A stretch of DNA of 64,000 nt from Perkinsela sp. pyNocScin1 (Eukaryota; Euglenozoa; Kinetoplastea; Prokinetoplastida; Perkinselidae). Positions 39,885 through 49,692 of this stretch are shown here, one piece after another (position 1 is the stretch's first letter; the number at the start of each line of letters is the position of its first letter). Made by a program: the position numbers and the translations under genes. The DNA lies in NCBI GenBank assembly GCA_964019655.1, contig CAXHTR010000006.1, positions 620,001 through 684,000 on the forward strand. The letters are read 5' to 3'. A model generated the notes under the pieces. The model was not told the origin of the DNA. It saw only the letters and a program-made list of their open reading frames with translations, and did no database searches.

Positions 39885-40596
39885 CGATGTATAACTGCGC
39901 AGTGGTGAAAAGATATTATCGATTAAAGGTATTTATGATGGATTTAATTTTCTTTCGGATTCTATGAAAAGCTCCTGTGACTATATTATCGTTGTTTTTG
40001 AAATAAGTGACAAAATCGCGGAATCGTTGTCGGAGAATAAACATAGATTTATTTCCTAAATCACTGTGGAATAGACTGAGAATCGCTGAAAACCTCTTGT
40101 TTTTCAGTCTTAAACTGGTGCTAGTCGAAATAGACTTTGCTTGAAATGGAGCCAGTCAGACAATATACTGAGAGTTAGAAACACTGAACGATTCTACCAA
40201 TATCACCCTTTTTTTAGATAAATTGTTCATTTTGCATCCACATACGCAGGTTCGCATAGCAGAGCTCTGGGGATATATTCCCCCAAGTAAAGTAGTCTTA
40301 AATTCGTGCGCATTTCATAAAACGAAAATATCTGAATTCGATAAGAATGCAATAGCTGTAAGACTCCAATCAGTTTTTTTCGTACCATTTCGCCGTTGTC
40401 GGGGTGCCCACGTATTAGGTCTACTTCGCAGAAAATATCTAAGAGGAGCATTTTGATGACTGATGAAAGTTTATGTGAGTATTGCAAAATAAAATCTGAG
40501 TGAAGCCAACGTCCCAACGGAATTCTATAAAGTCTATATATTATTCATTAATTCAAATCTATTATCTTTATTCTCTTGAATGCACTTCCACGCTTA
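39885..40596. other. Spacer with a faint family X segment
   Basis: A minus-strand ATG at 40451 opens 74 codons to 40227 (starting MLLLDIFCEVDLIRG). Over about 35 residues it aligns without gaps to the relic at 13280 (EV.L, R, V, YRIQ, E.R..L.L), so it may be a distant family X remnant. The remainder is AT-rich and empty. Confidence 0.3.
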
Positions 40597-41865
40597 TCAG
40601 ACCCATATCTTCCTGTACTTGCGCTTCTTCCCATTGCTCATGCAGTGCTTGATCCCACTTTCCTTCAGCGTGATCTGGCTCAGCGCCGTTGGAAGCTTGC
40701 CGACATTCACTTCCGGGCACTCGAACTCGTTATCGCGCAGGTTGAGCACCTTGAGCGTCTCTGGCATGTCCATCAAGGACAGAGTCCCGCAGAGCGAATT
40801 ATACGCAAACTCGAGATTTTGCACGCGAGTTCCGCCAGAGCTGATGACGAATGAGCCGTCCAGCCGATTTCGAGTCATATCGATCGACTTGAGAAGGTTT
40901 GGCGTTTGCGTTATCTCGACGTCACCCTCGAGGTCCATGTTGTCCATATTGAGGTCCCACAAAGAGCCGACCGTGTGCTTCAGATCACAATGGCCCGAAA
41001 AATTGTTCTCGCGAAGCGTCAGTGTGTCCAGCCCCTCCGGAAGGTTTTGAAGGGAAATACTACCTGAGAATGCGTTCCCGCTCAGTTTCAAAACCCGCAG
41101 CGCTGCAGGCAAATTGTGGAAATCAACCTCCCCATCAAGCGCATTCTGCGAAAGATCGAGGCATTTGAGGACATCTGGAAGACTCGATAGGCACACATTG
41201 CCATGAAAAGCGTTGGAGTGAATAATTAGATATCTCAAACCTTTCGGTAATGCGCGTAAATTCACTTCACTGGCAAAGTCACAGCTCTCGACAATCAATT
41301 CCTGCAGTGGGGCTGGTAGAGCAGTGAAATCGATGGCACCGGTGCTCGGCACTCTCGAAATTTGCACATATTCCATTGCTTTCGGCATTTCATTGAAGTT
41401 GTGCATCGTGGTGAACGCACAGTCCTGGAGTTGAAATTTGGTAAGCTTTGGCGGTAAAACAGCAAAGTCAACTTCCCCTGTGGCCTTGCTCTTCAAGAGA
41501 ACGAATGTACGCAGCTCGGCCGGAAGCTTCCCAAAATCGACAGTGCCTGTGTGCCGATAGCTGCCGATTTCGATCGTGTCGAGTGTGGCGGGGAGCCACT
41601 CGAAGAAGATTTTGTGCACACCTTGCCAGAACCCAATGCTAACTTTGGTGACTTCATTATTCGCGTTTAGTATGAGTGGGCCCATGCCAGCAATATCTTT
41701 GAAGTTACCGTGCTCGTCGTGGCACCAGCTCTTTGTCTGCAAGGTGCCTGTCTTTATGTGCGCTTCCGCAAATGCGAGCTCTATCTGCGTCTGCTGGGAC
41801 ATCGAGTCGTAGTCGAGGCGGCCGAGTGCAGGGTCGGCAGCCTGAACAACAGTGAGTATAATCAT
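40597..41865 (-). CDS. Long LRR protein, 14 repeats, basic tail (pair copy 1)
   Basis: 422 residues. MIILTVVQAADPALGRLDY, SMSQQTQIELAFAEA, and a modified box region (NFKDIAGMGPLIL) without W or cysteines. About fourteen LRRs; the last are irregular (TVGSLWDLNMDNMDLEGDV, GGTRVQNLEFAYNSLCG). The C-terminus is strongly basic (SNGKKRKYRKIWV). Same length as its tandem partner at 42681-43949 and alignable end to end. Confidence 0.87.
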   Translation of the reverse strand: MIILTVVQAADPALGRLDYDSMSQQTQIELAFAEAHIKTGTLQTKSWCHDEHGNFKDIAGMGPLILNANNEVTKVSIGFWQGVHKIFFEWLPATLDTIEIGSYRHTGTVDFGKLPAELRTFVLLKSKATGEVDFAVLPPKLTKFQLQDCAFTTMHNFNEMPKAMEYVQISRVPSTGAIDFTALPAPLQELIVESCDFASEVNLRALPKGLRYLIIHSNAFHGNVCLSSLPDVLKCLDLSQNALDGEVDFHNLPAALRVLKLSGNAFSGSISLQNLPEGLDTLTLRENNFSGHCDLKHTVGSLWDLNMDNMDLEGDVEITQTPNLLKSIDMTRNRLDGSFVISSGGTRVQNLEFAYNSLCGTLSLMDMPETLKVLNLRDNEFECPEVNVGKLPTALSQITLKESGIKHCMSNGKKRKYRKIWV

Positions 41866-42680
41866 GCCTACAATTTTGATAAAAATTCTGGAAATTGGAT
41901 CGAATTTCGAATCTGAAGCACTCTCATAGCAACCTTTCTCTTACTTATACATCGGCTGCGATTTTTGGACCGTGCCCGTTTTTCAGAATTGTACCGTAAG
42001 TCACCAAAAAGTCAAGCTCTTCGTATCATTCCCTTTACTCATGTAAGCAATATTTTTTAATTATAGCTTCCGCTAAATCACGCAGGCTTTGTGTACCTCA
42101 GAATGCAGATTCTATCTGAAAAATAAGACATTGATGGGCAGATGCTTATTCCCATTAATGAAATGCAGATCAGTTTTCTTCATCACTGCCTCTTCGAGAC
42201 ATAAAACTTCGCGTATGAAATATAGAGTTCTACCATATACCATCAGTATTCCACTCGTTTGATTCTCCACAAAAAGTTCAGAAGATTACTTGTTGCTCAT
42301 TTTATCAAATTGATGGATTCCATCACTTGACGTATCTGCCGGTCCTACGCATAGTGTGCACATCGTATTGGACCCTACGAAAGCACATCTAGATACACAT
42401 AACTCGAAGATGTCTATCCCTGCGCTGTGTGCATAGAAGCACAATGCTCCTTGGATGCCAAAATATCTGGCTCGGTTTGACGCCAGTCTCCTCATTCCGT
42501 ACGCATGCTTAATTTTCACAGCGACTCCCAGTATAAAGATGCATTGAAGTGAGGGAAATCATACAAATTTGAGTGTCCAGAATGATCAAGATTCATTCAA
42601 ACACAGAGAATATCTCACTATGTTCATCTATATTCTCTATCTTTACTATCTTTATTTGACTCAACCAACTTCGACCTGCA
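41866..42680. other. Spacer with an unexplained short frame
   Basis: 815 bases. A minus-strand frame from the ATG at 42495 reads about 69 codons to 42286 (MRRLASNRARYFGIQG). Its first part resembles the small frame starting at 50190 (AS.R...F..LQG, then IF.LCV). No family assignment. Confidence 0.3.
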
Positions 42681-43949
42681 TCATACCTTTATCCTTTTAT
42701 ACTTACGCCTTTTCCCATTGCTGAGGCAGAACTTGATGCCGCTCTTCTTCAGCGTGATCTCGATGAGCGGCCTTGGTATCTTTCCAACGTGCACCCCAGC
42801 GTGCTCGAATGCGTTTCCCTCAAGATTGAGCACCTCGAGCGTCTCTGGCATTTCGAGTAGTGATAAAGTCCCACAGAGTGCATTTTGCCCGAAGAGGAGA
42901 TACTCTACTCGGGTCCCATCCGAATTGATGGCAAAAGTCCCGTCAAGCCGATTTCGAGTCATGTCGATCTCCCTGAGGCTATCCGGCGCCTGCGTGATCT
43001 CAACATCGCCCTCGAGACCCATGTTGTCCATTTCGATTTTTTCGAGGCGACCAGCCGTGTGCTTGAGATCTACGTGCCCAGAAAATTTGTTCCGAAGCAG
43101 TGTCAATTGCTCCATATGCGGCGGGAGATTTTGAATGGAGATGCCCCCTGTGAAAGCGTTGCCCTCCAAGTCCAAGCTGATCAAAGCGCCCGGCAGGCTG
43201 GTCAGGTCAACCGACCCTTCAAACTCGTTGTGCGAGAGATCGAGAATTTCCATCGCCGATGGGAGCTTTGTGAGGCATACGCTTCCGCAGAATAGACTAT
43301 CGCGAAGGCGAAAAAAGGTCATCGCTTTTGGCAATCTCGTCAGATCCACTTCGCCGCTCAGTTTCGTTGCGTTGGCCTCGAAAGAGGTAAGGGATTCTGG
43401 TAACGAGCTAAAGTCGATTATCCCAGTGCAAGGCCCATGCACGAACTTGATGGTTTCCAGCGTCACTGGCAATTTGTCAAAATTCTTGAAGGAGGTGAAG
43501 GCAAACATACAGATGGAGAGTTTCTTGAGATTACGCGGGACCACGGCCAGATCTACATCGCCAGTGGCCCGTGTCAAAGTCAAACTGAACTCCCGAAGCC
43601 CTGGCGGAAGCTTGTCGAAAGCGATGGGGCTCGTATCTGCGTATTCACCGATTTCGATCACCTCGACTGTGGCAGGGAGCCACTCGAAGCAAATTTTCTT
43701 GATATTGTGCTGGAACCCAAGCATCAAGCCGGTGACCGCACCGCTCGCATTGAGGGTCAGCCCTTTCATGTCTGCGATGTCCTTGAAGTTACCGTTTCCA
43801 TCATGGTACCAATTCTTGTATATTGTTACCCTGTCCTTTCTCTCGACGTCAGCGAAGGCGAGCTCAATCTGCGCCTGCTGGGACATCGAGTCGTAGTCGA
43901 GGCGGCCGAGTGCAGGGTCAGCAGCCTGAAGAGCAGTAATGAGGAACAT
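42681..43949 (-). CDS. Long LRR protein, 14 repeats, basic tail (pair copy 2)
   Basis: 422 residues from the ATG at 43949; the frame is open to 44003 but from TTG only. MFLITALQAADPALGRLDY, SMSQQAQIELAFADV, NFKDIADMKGLTL. Fourteen LRRs parallel to copy 1, with MDNMGLEGDVEITQAP and GGTRV-type irregular repeats retained. Tail SNGKRRKYKRIKV keeps the basic character, so that feature is probably selected. Confidence 0.87.
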   Translation of the reverse strand: MFLITALQAADPALGRLDYDSMSQQAQIELAFADVERKDRVTIYKNWYHDGNGNFKDIADMKGLTLNASGAVTGLMLGFQHNIKKICFEWLPATVEVIEIGEYADTSPIAFDKLPPGLREFSLTLTRATGDVDLAVVPRNLKKLSICMFAFTSFKNFDKLPVTLETIKFVHGPCTGIIDFSSLPESLTSFEANATKLSGEVDLTRLPKAMTFFRLRDSLFCGSVCLTKLPSAMEILDLSHNEFEGSVDLTSLPGALISLDLEGNAFTGGISIQNLPPHMEQLTLLRNKFSGHVDLKHTAGRLEKIEMDNMGLEGDVEITQAPDSLREIDMTRNRLDGTFAINSDGTRVEYLLFGQNALCGTLSLLEMPETLEVLNLEGNAFEHAGVHVGKIPRPLIEITLKKSGIKFCLSNGKRRKYKRIKV

Positions 43950-44029
43950 TTGTATAAAAAATGCTATTTTTTCAAAAAGCTTGATAGTTTTGGCTTGGGT
44001 CAAAAAACGTTTTTCGCGATGACTGTGTG

Positions 44030-44530
44030 GAGCGCTTTCGCTTGAAATGAATTTGAGTTTAAAATCCCATCATCCCGATGCCAGATTGCCCACTTTACAA
44101 AGCGCTCTCAGAGAAATGCGCCTATATGCATCGTCCGCATCGACGAACACAAAGTCTTCTGGCGAAACGAAGAGAAAATCGGTTTTGAATAAATTCGAAA
44201 TCTTCAACGTCAGTGAAATCGCAGTCTTCAGCGCTGCGTCGAGACAGTGTTCTGGGAGCTGCATCATGTTGATTTCGGTGTCGAGGCACTACGCAGGAAA
44301 ACTTTAGTTTGAACGCCCCTTGAAGCCATGGCAAACTTTATTGCGTCCTCCATCGAGATCCATGTGCAGTGGGTTTTCTCAATGATTTCATCTATGTACT
44401 GCACAATGCTCCACGCACATGCGTCGCTTTCGTTGCTTCCTCGCTCTGACCGTGCCTATGCTTGGTGTTTTGGCCATCAACTACTGCTCTACAGGCATTG
44501 ATGGGTCGAAGTGAACGATGGGGGAAATGT
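44030..44530 (-). pseudogene. Probable relic of a subfamily B LRR gene
   Basis: In broken frames the minus strand reads SDACAWS, YIDEIIEKTHCTW and then, after a shift, MMQLPEHCLDAALKTAISLT. The YM/YI..D...CTW order matches subfamily B before its box, and the LP..L segment fits its first repeat. At least one frameshift and several stops. Weak but better than chance to my eye. Confidence 0.3.
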
Positions 44531-44750
44531 CGGCAGTGGACAGTATTGAATTGAATCAGTCAGAGACAGGGGAACATTTTTCTTTGATATTGGCAAATAT
44601 ACAGGAAACACGCATTTACCCAAAATGAACAGTCAAATGTTTGCGTTTTCATATTTCTCATATTCCCCTGGGGAGCCCAATCGTATTCAATACTGGTTCA
44701 TTTTCTATGAATCTCCATTCTGTATCTACAGGCCATCGTTAGCCCCAGCC

Positions 44751-45650
44751 TCACAGGCTCAGGTCATCGCGCGCACGCCCATTCTCGTCGACAATTTTCG
44801 TAAAGGCATTTCCCCCGATGTCGGCAATCCAAGTGCCTATTGGGACGACCGCTACGCCACGCAGCGCGTTGTCAGACACATCAAGCTCAAAAAGGCTAGC
44901 AGGCAGTGTGCAAAGGTGTAAATCGCCCGTAAAAGCGTTCCCAGAAACATTGAGCACCTCGAGGGATGCCGGAAGGTGGTCGAGGCAGAGACTTCCGCTA
45001 AAATTATTCAGATTGACTTGGAGGTCGACCAGCCCGGCTGGGAGCTTTGCGAAGCTGAGCTCGCCCGAAAAGCGGTTGTTGTAGAGCAGGAGCATGGTGA
45101 GGGAGGCTGGGAGGTGATCGAATGAAAGAGTCCCTTCAAAACGATTGCTTGGGAGCGAAAGCTCGAGCAGGTGGGCGGGGAGGCGCGTCAAGTCACAGCT
45201 TCCGTCAAAAGCATTGGCGTCGAGGAAGATGTGCTGGACCAGCGGCGGCATCTCATCGAGGTCAACAGACCCAAAGAAATTATTGAGCGCCAAGTTGAGT
45301 CGTTGAAGGGCTGGTGGGAGCATTTTTGCCAGCAATGTGCCGCTCATAGGTGTCTCGCTGATTTCGCAGCGCTCGAGGTGCCGTGGGAGGCAGGCGAGCT
45401 CGAGTGTCCCGTGGAAGCACGTTTCGGGATCGGCAGTCTCGATGGCGACGACGCGGTTGTTGTCGTCACACTCAATGAAGTCCCAGGCGCAGACGCAGGT
45501 GAAATCGCCAAGGGTGTCCTGCAGATGCTTTTGAGAAGATTCATCGAGGCCAGCGACGACCATCTCCATGAGGGCCTGCTCGGGCATCAGGCTGAGCTCG
45601 GCGCGGCCAAGGGGCTCTTCGGTTGGAAAAGCCATAGTGAGTGTTATCAT
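44751..45650 (-). CDS. LRR protein, eight repeats
   Basis: 299 residues from the ATG at 45650, which directly follows a long pyrimidine tract and CAG; the frame is open far upstream, but that stretch is the tract itself. MITLTMAFPTEEPLGRAEL, MPEQALMEMVVAGL and the box CAWDFIEC. Eight LRRs with little deviation. The tail is KIVDENGRARDDLSL. Confidence 0.87.
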   Translation of the reverse strand: MITLTMAFPTEEPLGRAELSLMPEQALMEMVVAGLDESSQKHLQDTLGDFTCVCAWDFIECDDNNRVVAIETADPETCFHGTLELACLPRHLERCEISETPMSGTLLAKMLPPALQRLNLALNNFFGSVDLDEMPPLVQHIFLDANAFDGSCDLTRLPAHLLELSLPSNRFEGTLSFDHLPASLTMLLLYNNRFSGELSFAKLPAGLVDLQVNLNNFSGSLCLDHLPASLEVLNVSGNAFTGDLHLCTLPASLFELDVSDNALRGVAVVPIGTWIADIGGNAFTKIVDENGRARDDLSL

Positions 45651-45652
45651 AG

Positions 45653-45715
45653 CTGATGTTTTGATGAGATTATAAAGAGAACAGGGAAATAGATAGGGAA
45701 AGTTCGCAGGAAAGT
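45653..45715 (-). promoter_or_regulatory. Strong putative trans-splice acceptor
   Basis: A minus-strand tract of over 45 mostly pyrimidine bases (including ctttccctatctatttccc and tgttctcttt) ends CATCAG two bases before the ATG at 45650. It is the clearest example in the window. Confidence 0.5.
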
Positions 45716-46272
45716 CACAGAAAAGTATGGAAAAAGCTATTCGAAAATTAGAGTTTACAATCAGACTTGTATGGTGATGACCATTCCCGAAAATCAACAT
45801 CAACTTCTAACATTGATGTTAAAAATGCACGACATCGCTATTCAAGAATTGCTCGACCTTCGCCACAGATGGGAAAATTTACGATGATGCACCTCTTGCT
45901 TTATGTTTTTGTAGAATGGCACAGAAGCAGTCTATCAGGACAAATCTCAAGTGCGTTTGTAATGGCACCGGAACACTTTGGGAAGATTCCAATGCAAACA
46001 ATATAAAAGGGCTGGAAAGGCTAGCGAATGCCTCATTCCGTTCTCAGAGCAACGAGAGCTTCTGATCTTATATTCCAATAAAAGAGCTTGAAAAAACTTC
46101 CAACTGGGAAAGCCTCCTAAAAATGCACCGAAAAGGGATTCAATCACTACGATCGCAGATTCTCATTTTCTCTATTGATTGTAATGCACTTATGCAAAAG
46201 AAAAGAAAGAAACATCGATCATTGGCATAAAATAGCATAATTTTAAGCATATCTACGCATCACTCTTAACTT
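45716..46272. other. Spacer, no gene seen
   Basis: AT-rich; a minus-strand open stretch near 45947-46147 has no ATG and no family resemblance. Confidence 0.5.
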
Positions 46273-47274
46273 TCATTCCTTTGCAGTCGAACTCCGCGAA
46301 AGTATCTTCTCCACATCCGCATACGCCTCCCCAAGCTCATCGACAGCCCCCGTTAGATCATTCCCACCAAGGAGAATGCTCGGCTGTGCTTCCCTTGAAA
46401 TCACTGCGACCCCCGAAAAACGGTTCCCCGATGCATCCACGCGCTGTATCGCCCGGATTGGCTCACGGAAGCGGAACTCCCCACTAAACGCGTTCCGCTC
46501 TACCTGTAAGAGCCTGAGCGTCACTGGAAGATCTTCAAACACTAAGCTGCCCGAAAATTCGTTGCGCGCGATGTTGAGCACAGCGAGCCACTTGGGCAAA
46601 TTGGCAAAAGAAACGCTCCCTGTGAACTTGTTCCCTTTGAGGCTAAGCTTCAACATCCTCGGCGGCAAGTGCTCGAGATCGACCTCCCCGGAGAAGGCGC
46701 ACGACGTCAGGGACGCATACTGCAGCGTGTCTGGCAGCTGTGCCGCGCAAAGGCTCCCAAAAAATCCGTTCTGGCTGATGTATAGCGTGCGCAAATTTTT
46801 TGGCAGCTTCGTCAGGTCACAGCTCCCGGAAAATTTGTTGCCACTGATGTTCCACGTGGTGAGCGCATGTGGCAACACTGTCAAGTCGACAGAGCTCGAG
46901 AGCGCAGCATGCACGACAAAGACCTGGAGACCTCGAGGGAAGGTGGCTGTATTTAGCGTGCCCTGGAGTGCGCTGGCCTCTATTGTTCGAAATTCACGAA
47001 CGCTTGGCGGTAAAAAGTCAAGGTTGAGCTCCCCAAAGCAATTTCCGGTGTAGAGCGCTATTTTGCGCACAAATTGGCTCTCGTCGCACTCGACGCCGTC
47101 CCAGTCGCACACGTCGCGGAAGTCACCGCTCGCGTCCCGGTAGTTGGTGATGCTTGCACTGATAATGCCGCTGATGAGGAGCTCCATGCGGACCTGGTCG
47201 GAGAGCTGGCTGGGGTCCACGCGCCCGAGCGCGCTGCTGTCGATGGACTGCACGAGGAGAAGTGGGTGGTACAT
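46273..47274 (-). CDS. LRR protein, nine repeats
   Basis: 333 residues from the ATG at 47274; the frame is open further upstream through a pyrimidine-rich leader. MYHPLLLVQSIDSSALGRVD, LSDQVRMELLISGI and the box CDWDGVEC. Nine LRRs including LPKWLAVLNIARNEFSGSL. The tail has AVDELGEAYADVEKIL. Arrangement and length are canonical. Confidence 0.86.
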   Translation of the reverse strand: MYHPLLLVQSIDSSALGRVDPSQLSDQVRMELLISGIISASITNYRDASGDFRDVCDWDGVECDESQFVRKIALYTGNCFGELNLDFLPPSVREFRTIEASALQGTLNTATFPRGLQVFVVHAALSSSVDLTVLPHALTTWNISGNKFSGSCDLTKLPKNLRTLYISQNGFFGSLCAAQLPDTLQYASLTSCAFSGEVDLEHLPPRMLKLSLKGNKFTGSVSFANLPKWLAVLNIARNEFSGSLVFEDLPVTLRLLQVERNAFSGEFRFREPIRAIQRVDASGNRFSGVAVISREAQPSILLGGNDLTGAVDELGEAYADVEKILSRSSTAKE

Positions 47275-47863
47275 TAAAGGCGATTCGAAAGGAAAGTTAC
47301 ATGGGAATAGATGAAGGATGGTGGAAATGAAAAGCCGAAAGGTATGCTGCACGAGGGCTATGAATGCTCGCAGTATTATTGCTGATGGTTATCTCTGTCT
47401 CTTACGAGATGAATATATGCGTTCCAGGGCAGGGAAGTTTCAGAATCCTTATTTTCTCAAGACAGCGTTTCTTTCAAAGGCTCATTAATGATCAGAAACG
47501 CGCTGTCATACGCGTATCGCTTAGTAAGAGCTTTTACCTTTTTTTCCGTACCTTCTCAAAGCGAAAGGCCCGGAAGATAGTCACTGAATGGCAATTGAAA
47601 GGAGTATTCCACAGAGACAAAGATCATTGCGACGAACTCAATTCCATAAGATTCACATCATGAAATAGAGAGAGACTGACTGCAGTTCTTATATGCAGAA
47701 TTTTTGATTCAGAGACTTCGAAAAAGTACTTTCAGTGCGAGCGTCCTCGCTAATACCCACTTGTGGTTCAATGAAAGGCCATTTTTCGCGAGAAGTCACC
47801 ATATGGTGCACAACCCGAAAACAATGATGATCAAAAGCACGCACTATCAGTACGATACTTTCC
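47275..47863. other. Spacer with a doubtful plus-strand frame
   Basis: ATG at 47364 opens 99 codons (MLAVLLLMVISVSYEMNIC start) to 47663 on the plus strand, against its neighbours. The hydrophobic start is signal-like, but there is no pyrimidine tract and no relative. Probably chance. Confidence 0.3.
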
Positions 47864-48649
47864 TTACTCCTCAATGCTGTAATAGTTGTATTCAGAAAGT
47901 GCTAGTCTCTGCACCGCCTTCGCACGCTCGGTGTACTGCTCCGATCGCACAACGCGAAACGCTTCTTTTGCAGTGACACGCGCATCTGGCTTTCTTTTTG
48001 ATATCTCTCGAATTTTGATCGTCTCCGAATTCACGAGGACCACAGCCTGAACAAGGCTATCTGGGAGACTTCGACTGTCGACGTACGCCGTCGACACGCT
48101 GCTGCCAGTCATGAGCAAAATGAGCCACTGCATCGATTTCGGCAGTGCATCAATACACACCTCGCCGCTGTACCACCCGCCAATGACGTGGAGCTCTTCC
48201 ATAGCGCTCGGGAGCCTTCGCAGGTCCACTTCGTACGATACGCCCCCATACATCGCGCAGTTCCGAAGCGCAAGGTACCTGAGCTCCCTCGGGAGCTTCT
48301 CGCTCGCCCAGCCGTTTCGCATGTGAACGTTGATGAGATGCACTGCCCGCAGCGTCGGCGGGAGCCAATCCATCCGCACCTTCCATATGAGGCGCCAGCG
48401 CCCGGCGGCGTCGCCCTTGCCGACGCTCGTCATGAAAAAGGCAATGATTTGCGAAAATTTGCACTCAACCCCGAACCATGTGCACGGGTCTGGCGTTTCA
48501 TCGTCTGCTTGCGCCATGTACTGCCAGAACATCTTTCGGCGGTGTGTATCGTCTGTAAGGTATGTCTCAGCGCCGAGGAAACGTTGCATGAGCTCGGTTT
48601 GCCGGGCTGTGGTCTGGTCATCGGCGCACGAAAGTAGGAGGCAAAGCAT
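47864..48649 (-). CDS. LRR protein, subfamily B
   Basis: 261 residues from the ATG at 48649. An earlier ATG at 48688 would place the pyrimidine tract (cccctctctttctctttctt) inside the gene, so the later start is preferred. MLCLLLSCADDQTTARQTEL, box CTWFGVEC, WLPPTLRAVHL, LPRELRYLALRNC, RRLPSAMEELHVIGGWYSG and ALPKSMQWLIL. The tail carries DARVTAKEAFRVVR, like 16306-17118. Confidence 0.83.
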   Translation of the reverse strand: MLCLLLSCADDQTTARQTELMQRFLGAETYLTDDTHRRKMFWQYMAQADDETPDPCTWFGVECKFSQIIAFFMTSVGKGDAAGRWRLIWKVRMDWLPPTLRAVHLINVHMRNGWASEKLPRELRYLALRNCAMYGGVSYEVDLRRLPSAMEELHVIGGWYSGEVCIDALPKSMQWLILLMTGSSVSTAYVDSRSLPDSLVQAVVLVNSETIKIREISKRKPDARVTAKEAFRVVRSEQYTERAKAVQRLALSEYNYYSIEE

Positions 48650-48799
48650 TTTATGAATGCAAAGAAAGAGAAAGAGAGGGGACTTCATGGGAATAGGTGC
48701 TGCTGTGCGAAATTTCTTGCTAAAATATCATTTGTATGTATACATCGTATCGTATGTATATGCCCTGTATGATGATGTTCTTTCCCAGCCATTGTGTCT

Positions 48800-49654
48800 T
48801 TACCGCTTGATCAACGTGACACATGCTGGAAGTGTCGCCGTATCGATACCTTCCAGGCCCTCTTTGCTTATTGTCAGCCTGATCATCGATTCCGGCAAAC
48901 TCGAAAAGCTGACGCTCCCATGAAACGCGTTGCCGGTGAGGTAGCAGTTCATGAGACCCGCCGGCAGCCTGGAGAGGTCAATGGTCCCCCCAAAATTGTT
49001 TTTCGAGGCAGAAAAGAGCTCAAGCCTCGCTGGGAGCTCTGTCAAGTCGATTCCGCCCTCGAAGCGATTGCCTGCGACATTGAAGTGCTCGAGTGTGCTA
49101 GCGAGGTCCGCTGTGTCGAGCGTCCCTGTAAAAGCGTTCAGGGAGAGGTCGAGGTGCTTCAGTCCTTGGGGCATGCCAGCAAAGACGAGCACACCGCTGA
49201 GCGTGTTCTCTCGAACGCTCAGGTACGTCAGCGCCTCAGGAGCCGCTGGAAGCAAAAAACTACCGTGCATCTTTTGCACACTGACGTCAAAGCGGTGGAG
49301 CGTACGCGGAAGAGCCGTGGTATCTATCGTTCCATAAAAACCGCCAGTTCGGTGGCCAAAGAGGGGAATAGTGATGGTGAATTCATTCAGGTGCGGCGGG
49401 AGCATGTCGAGCGCTACGCTTCCAGATAGCAAGCCTTCGGCCCGCCAGAGAATACTGATGACATTACCAGAGGAGTCTAGCGTTACTCCCGGCCATTGAC
49501 TGATATCGTAGTATTCGCCGTTGCTGTCCTGCAGAAGCTTTTTGGATTGGTCCTCGAGGCCATCGACGAGAATTTCCATTCGCGTTTGGTCAGAGAAGGT
49601 GCTGGGGTCGACGCGGGAAAGACCAGTGTCGATGGATAAGAGAACTGTAAGCAT
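48800..49654 (-). CDS. LRR protein, no-cysteine box type (pair with 51285)
   Basis: 284 residues. MLTVLLSIDTGLSRVD, FSDQTRMEILVDGL and the box QWPGVTL without cysteines. Eight LRRs. It pairs with 51285-52145: both have SIDTGLSRVDPST, DQSKK, GVTLD and VFAGMPQ in the same places. Another LRR gene lies between the two, so the pair arose by duplication plus insertion or by block duplication. Confidence 0.87.
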   Translation of the reverse strand: MLTVLLSIDTGLSRVDPSTFSDQTRMEILVDGLEDQSKKLLQDSNGEYYDISQWPGVTLDSSGNVISILWRAEGLLSGSVALDMLPPHLNEFTITIPLFGHRTGGFYGTIDTTALPRTLHRFDVSVQKMHGSFLLPAAPEALTYLSVRENTLSGVLVFAGMPQGLKHLDLSLNAFTGTLDTADLASTLEHFNVAGNRFEGGIDLTELPARLELFSASKNNFGGTIDLSRLPAGLMNCYLTGNAFHGSVSFSSLPESMIRLTISKEGLEGIDTATLPACVTLIKR

Positions 49655-49655
49655 T

Positions 49656-49692
49656 CTGATTTTGAAGTAGAAGGAGAAAAGGGGACTAGAAT
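49656..49692 (-). promoter_or_regulatory. Putative trans-splice acceptor
   Basis: Minus-strand TCCCCTTTTCTCCTTCTAC, then TTCAAAATCAG, one base before the ATG at 49654. Confidence 0.45.

Noticed and set aside
18972-43949. Plant-type receptor kinases or bacterial-type LRR effectors
   Set aside because: No kinase, transmembrane segment, NEL/E3 ligase domain or secretion signal of bacterial type is present; genes end directly after the last LRR cap.
43950-45803. N-terminal extensions of LRR genes from upstream non-ATG codons (also at 27717, 34242, 61921)
   Set aside because: The extensions begin at TTG or GTG, contain the pyrimidine tract, and vary freely between paralogues, whereas the compact ATG starts align across the family.
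47364-47663. Small secreted protein frame on the plus strand
   Set aside because: Signal-like start only; no upstream tract, no relatives, and it runs against the transcription unit. Noted in the spacer entry but not called a gene.
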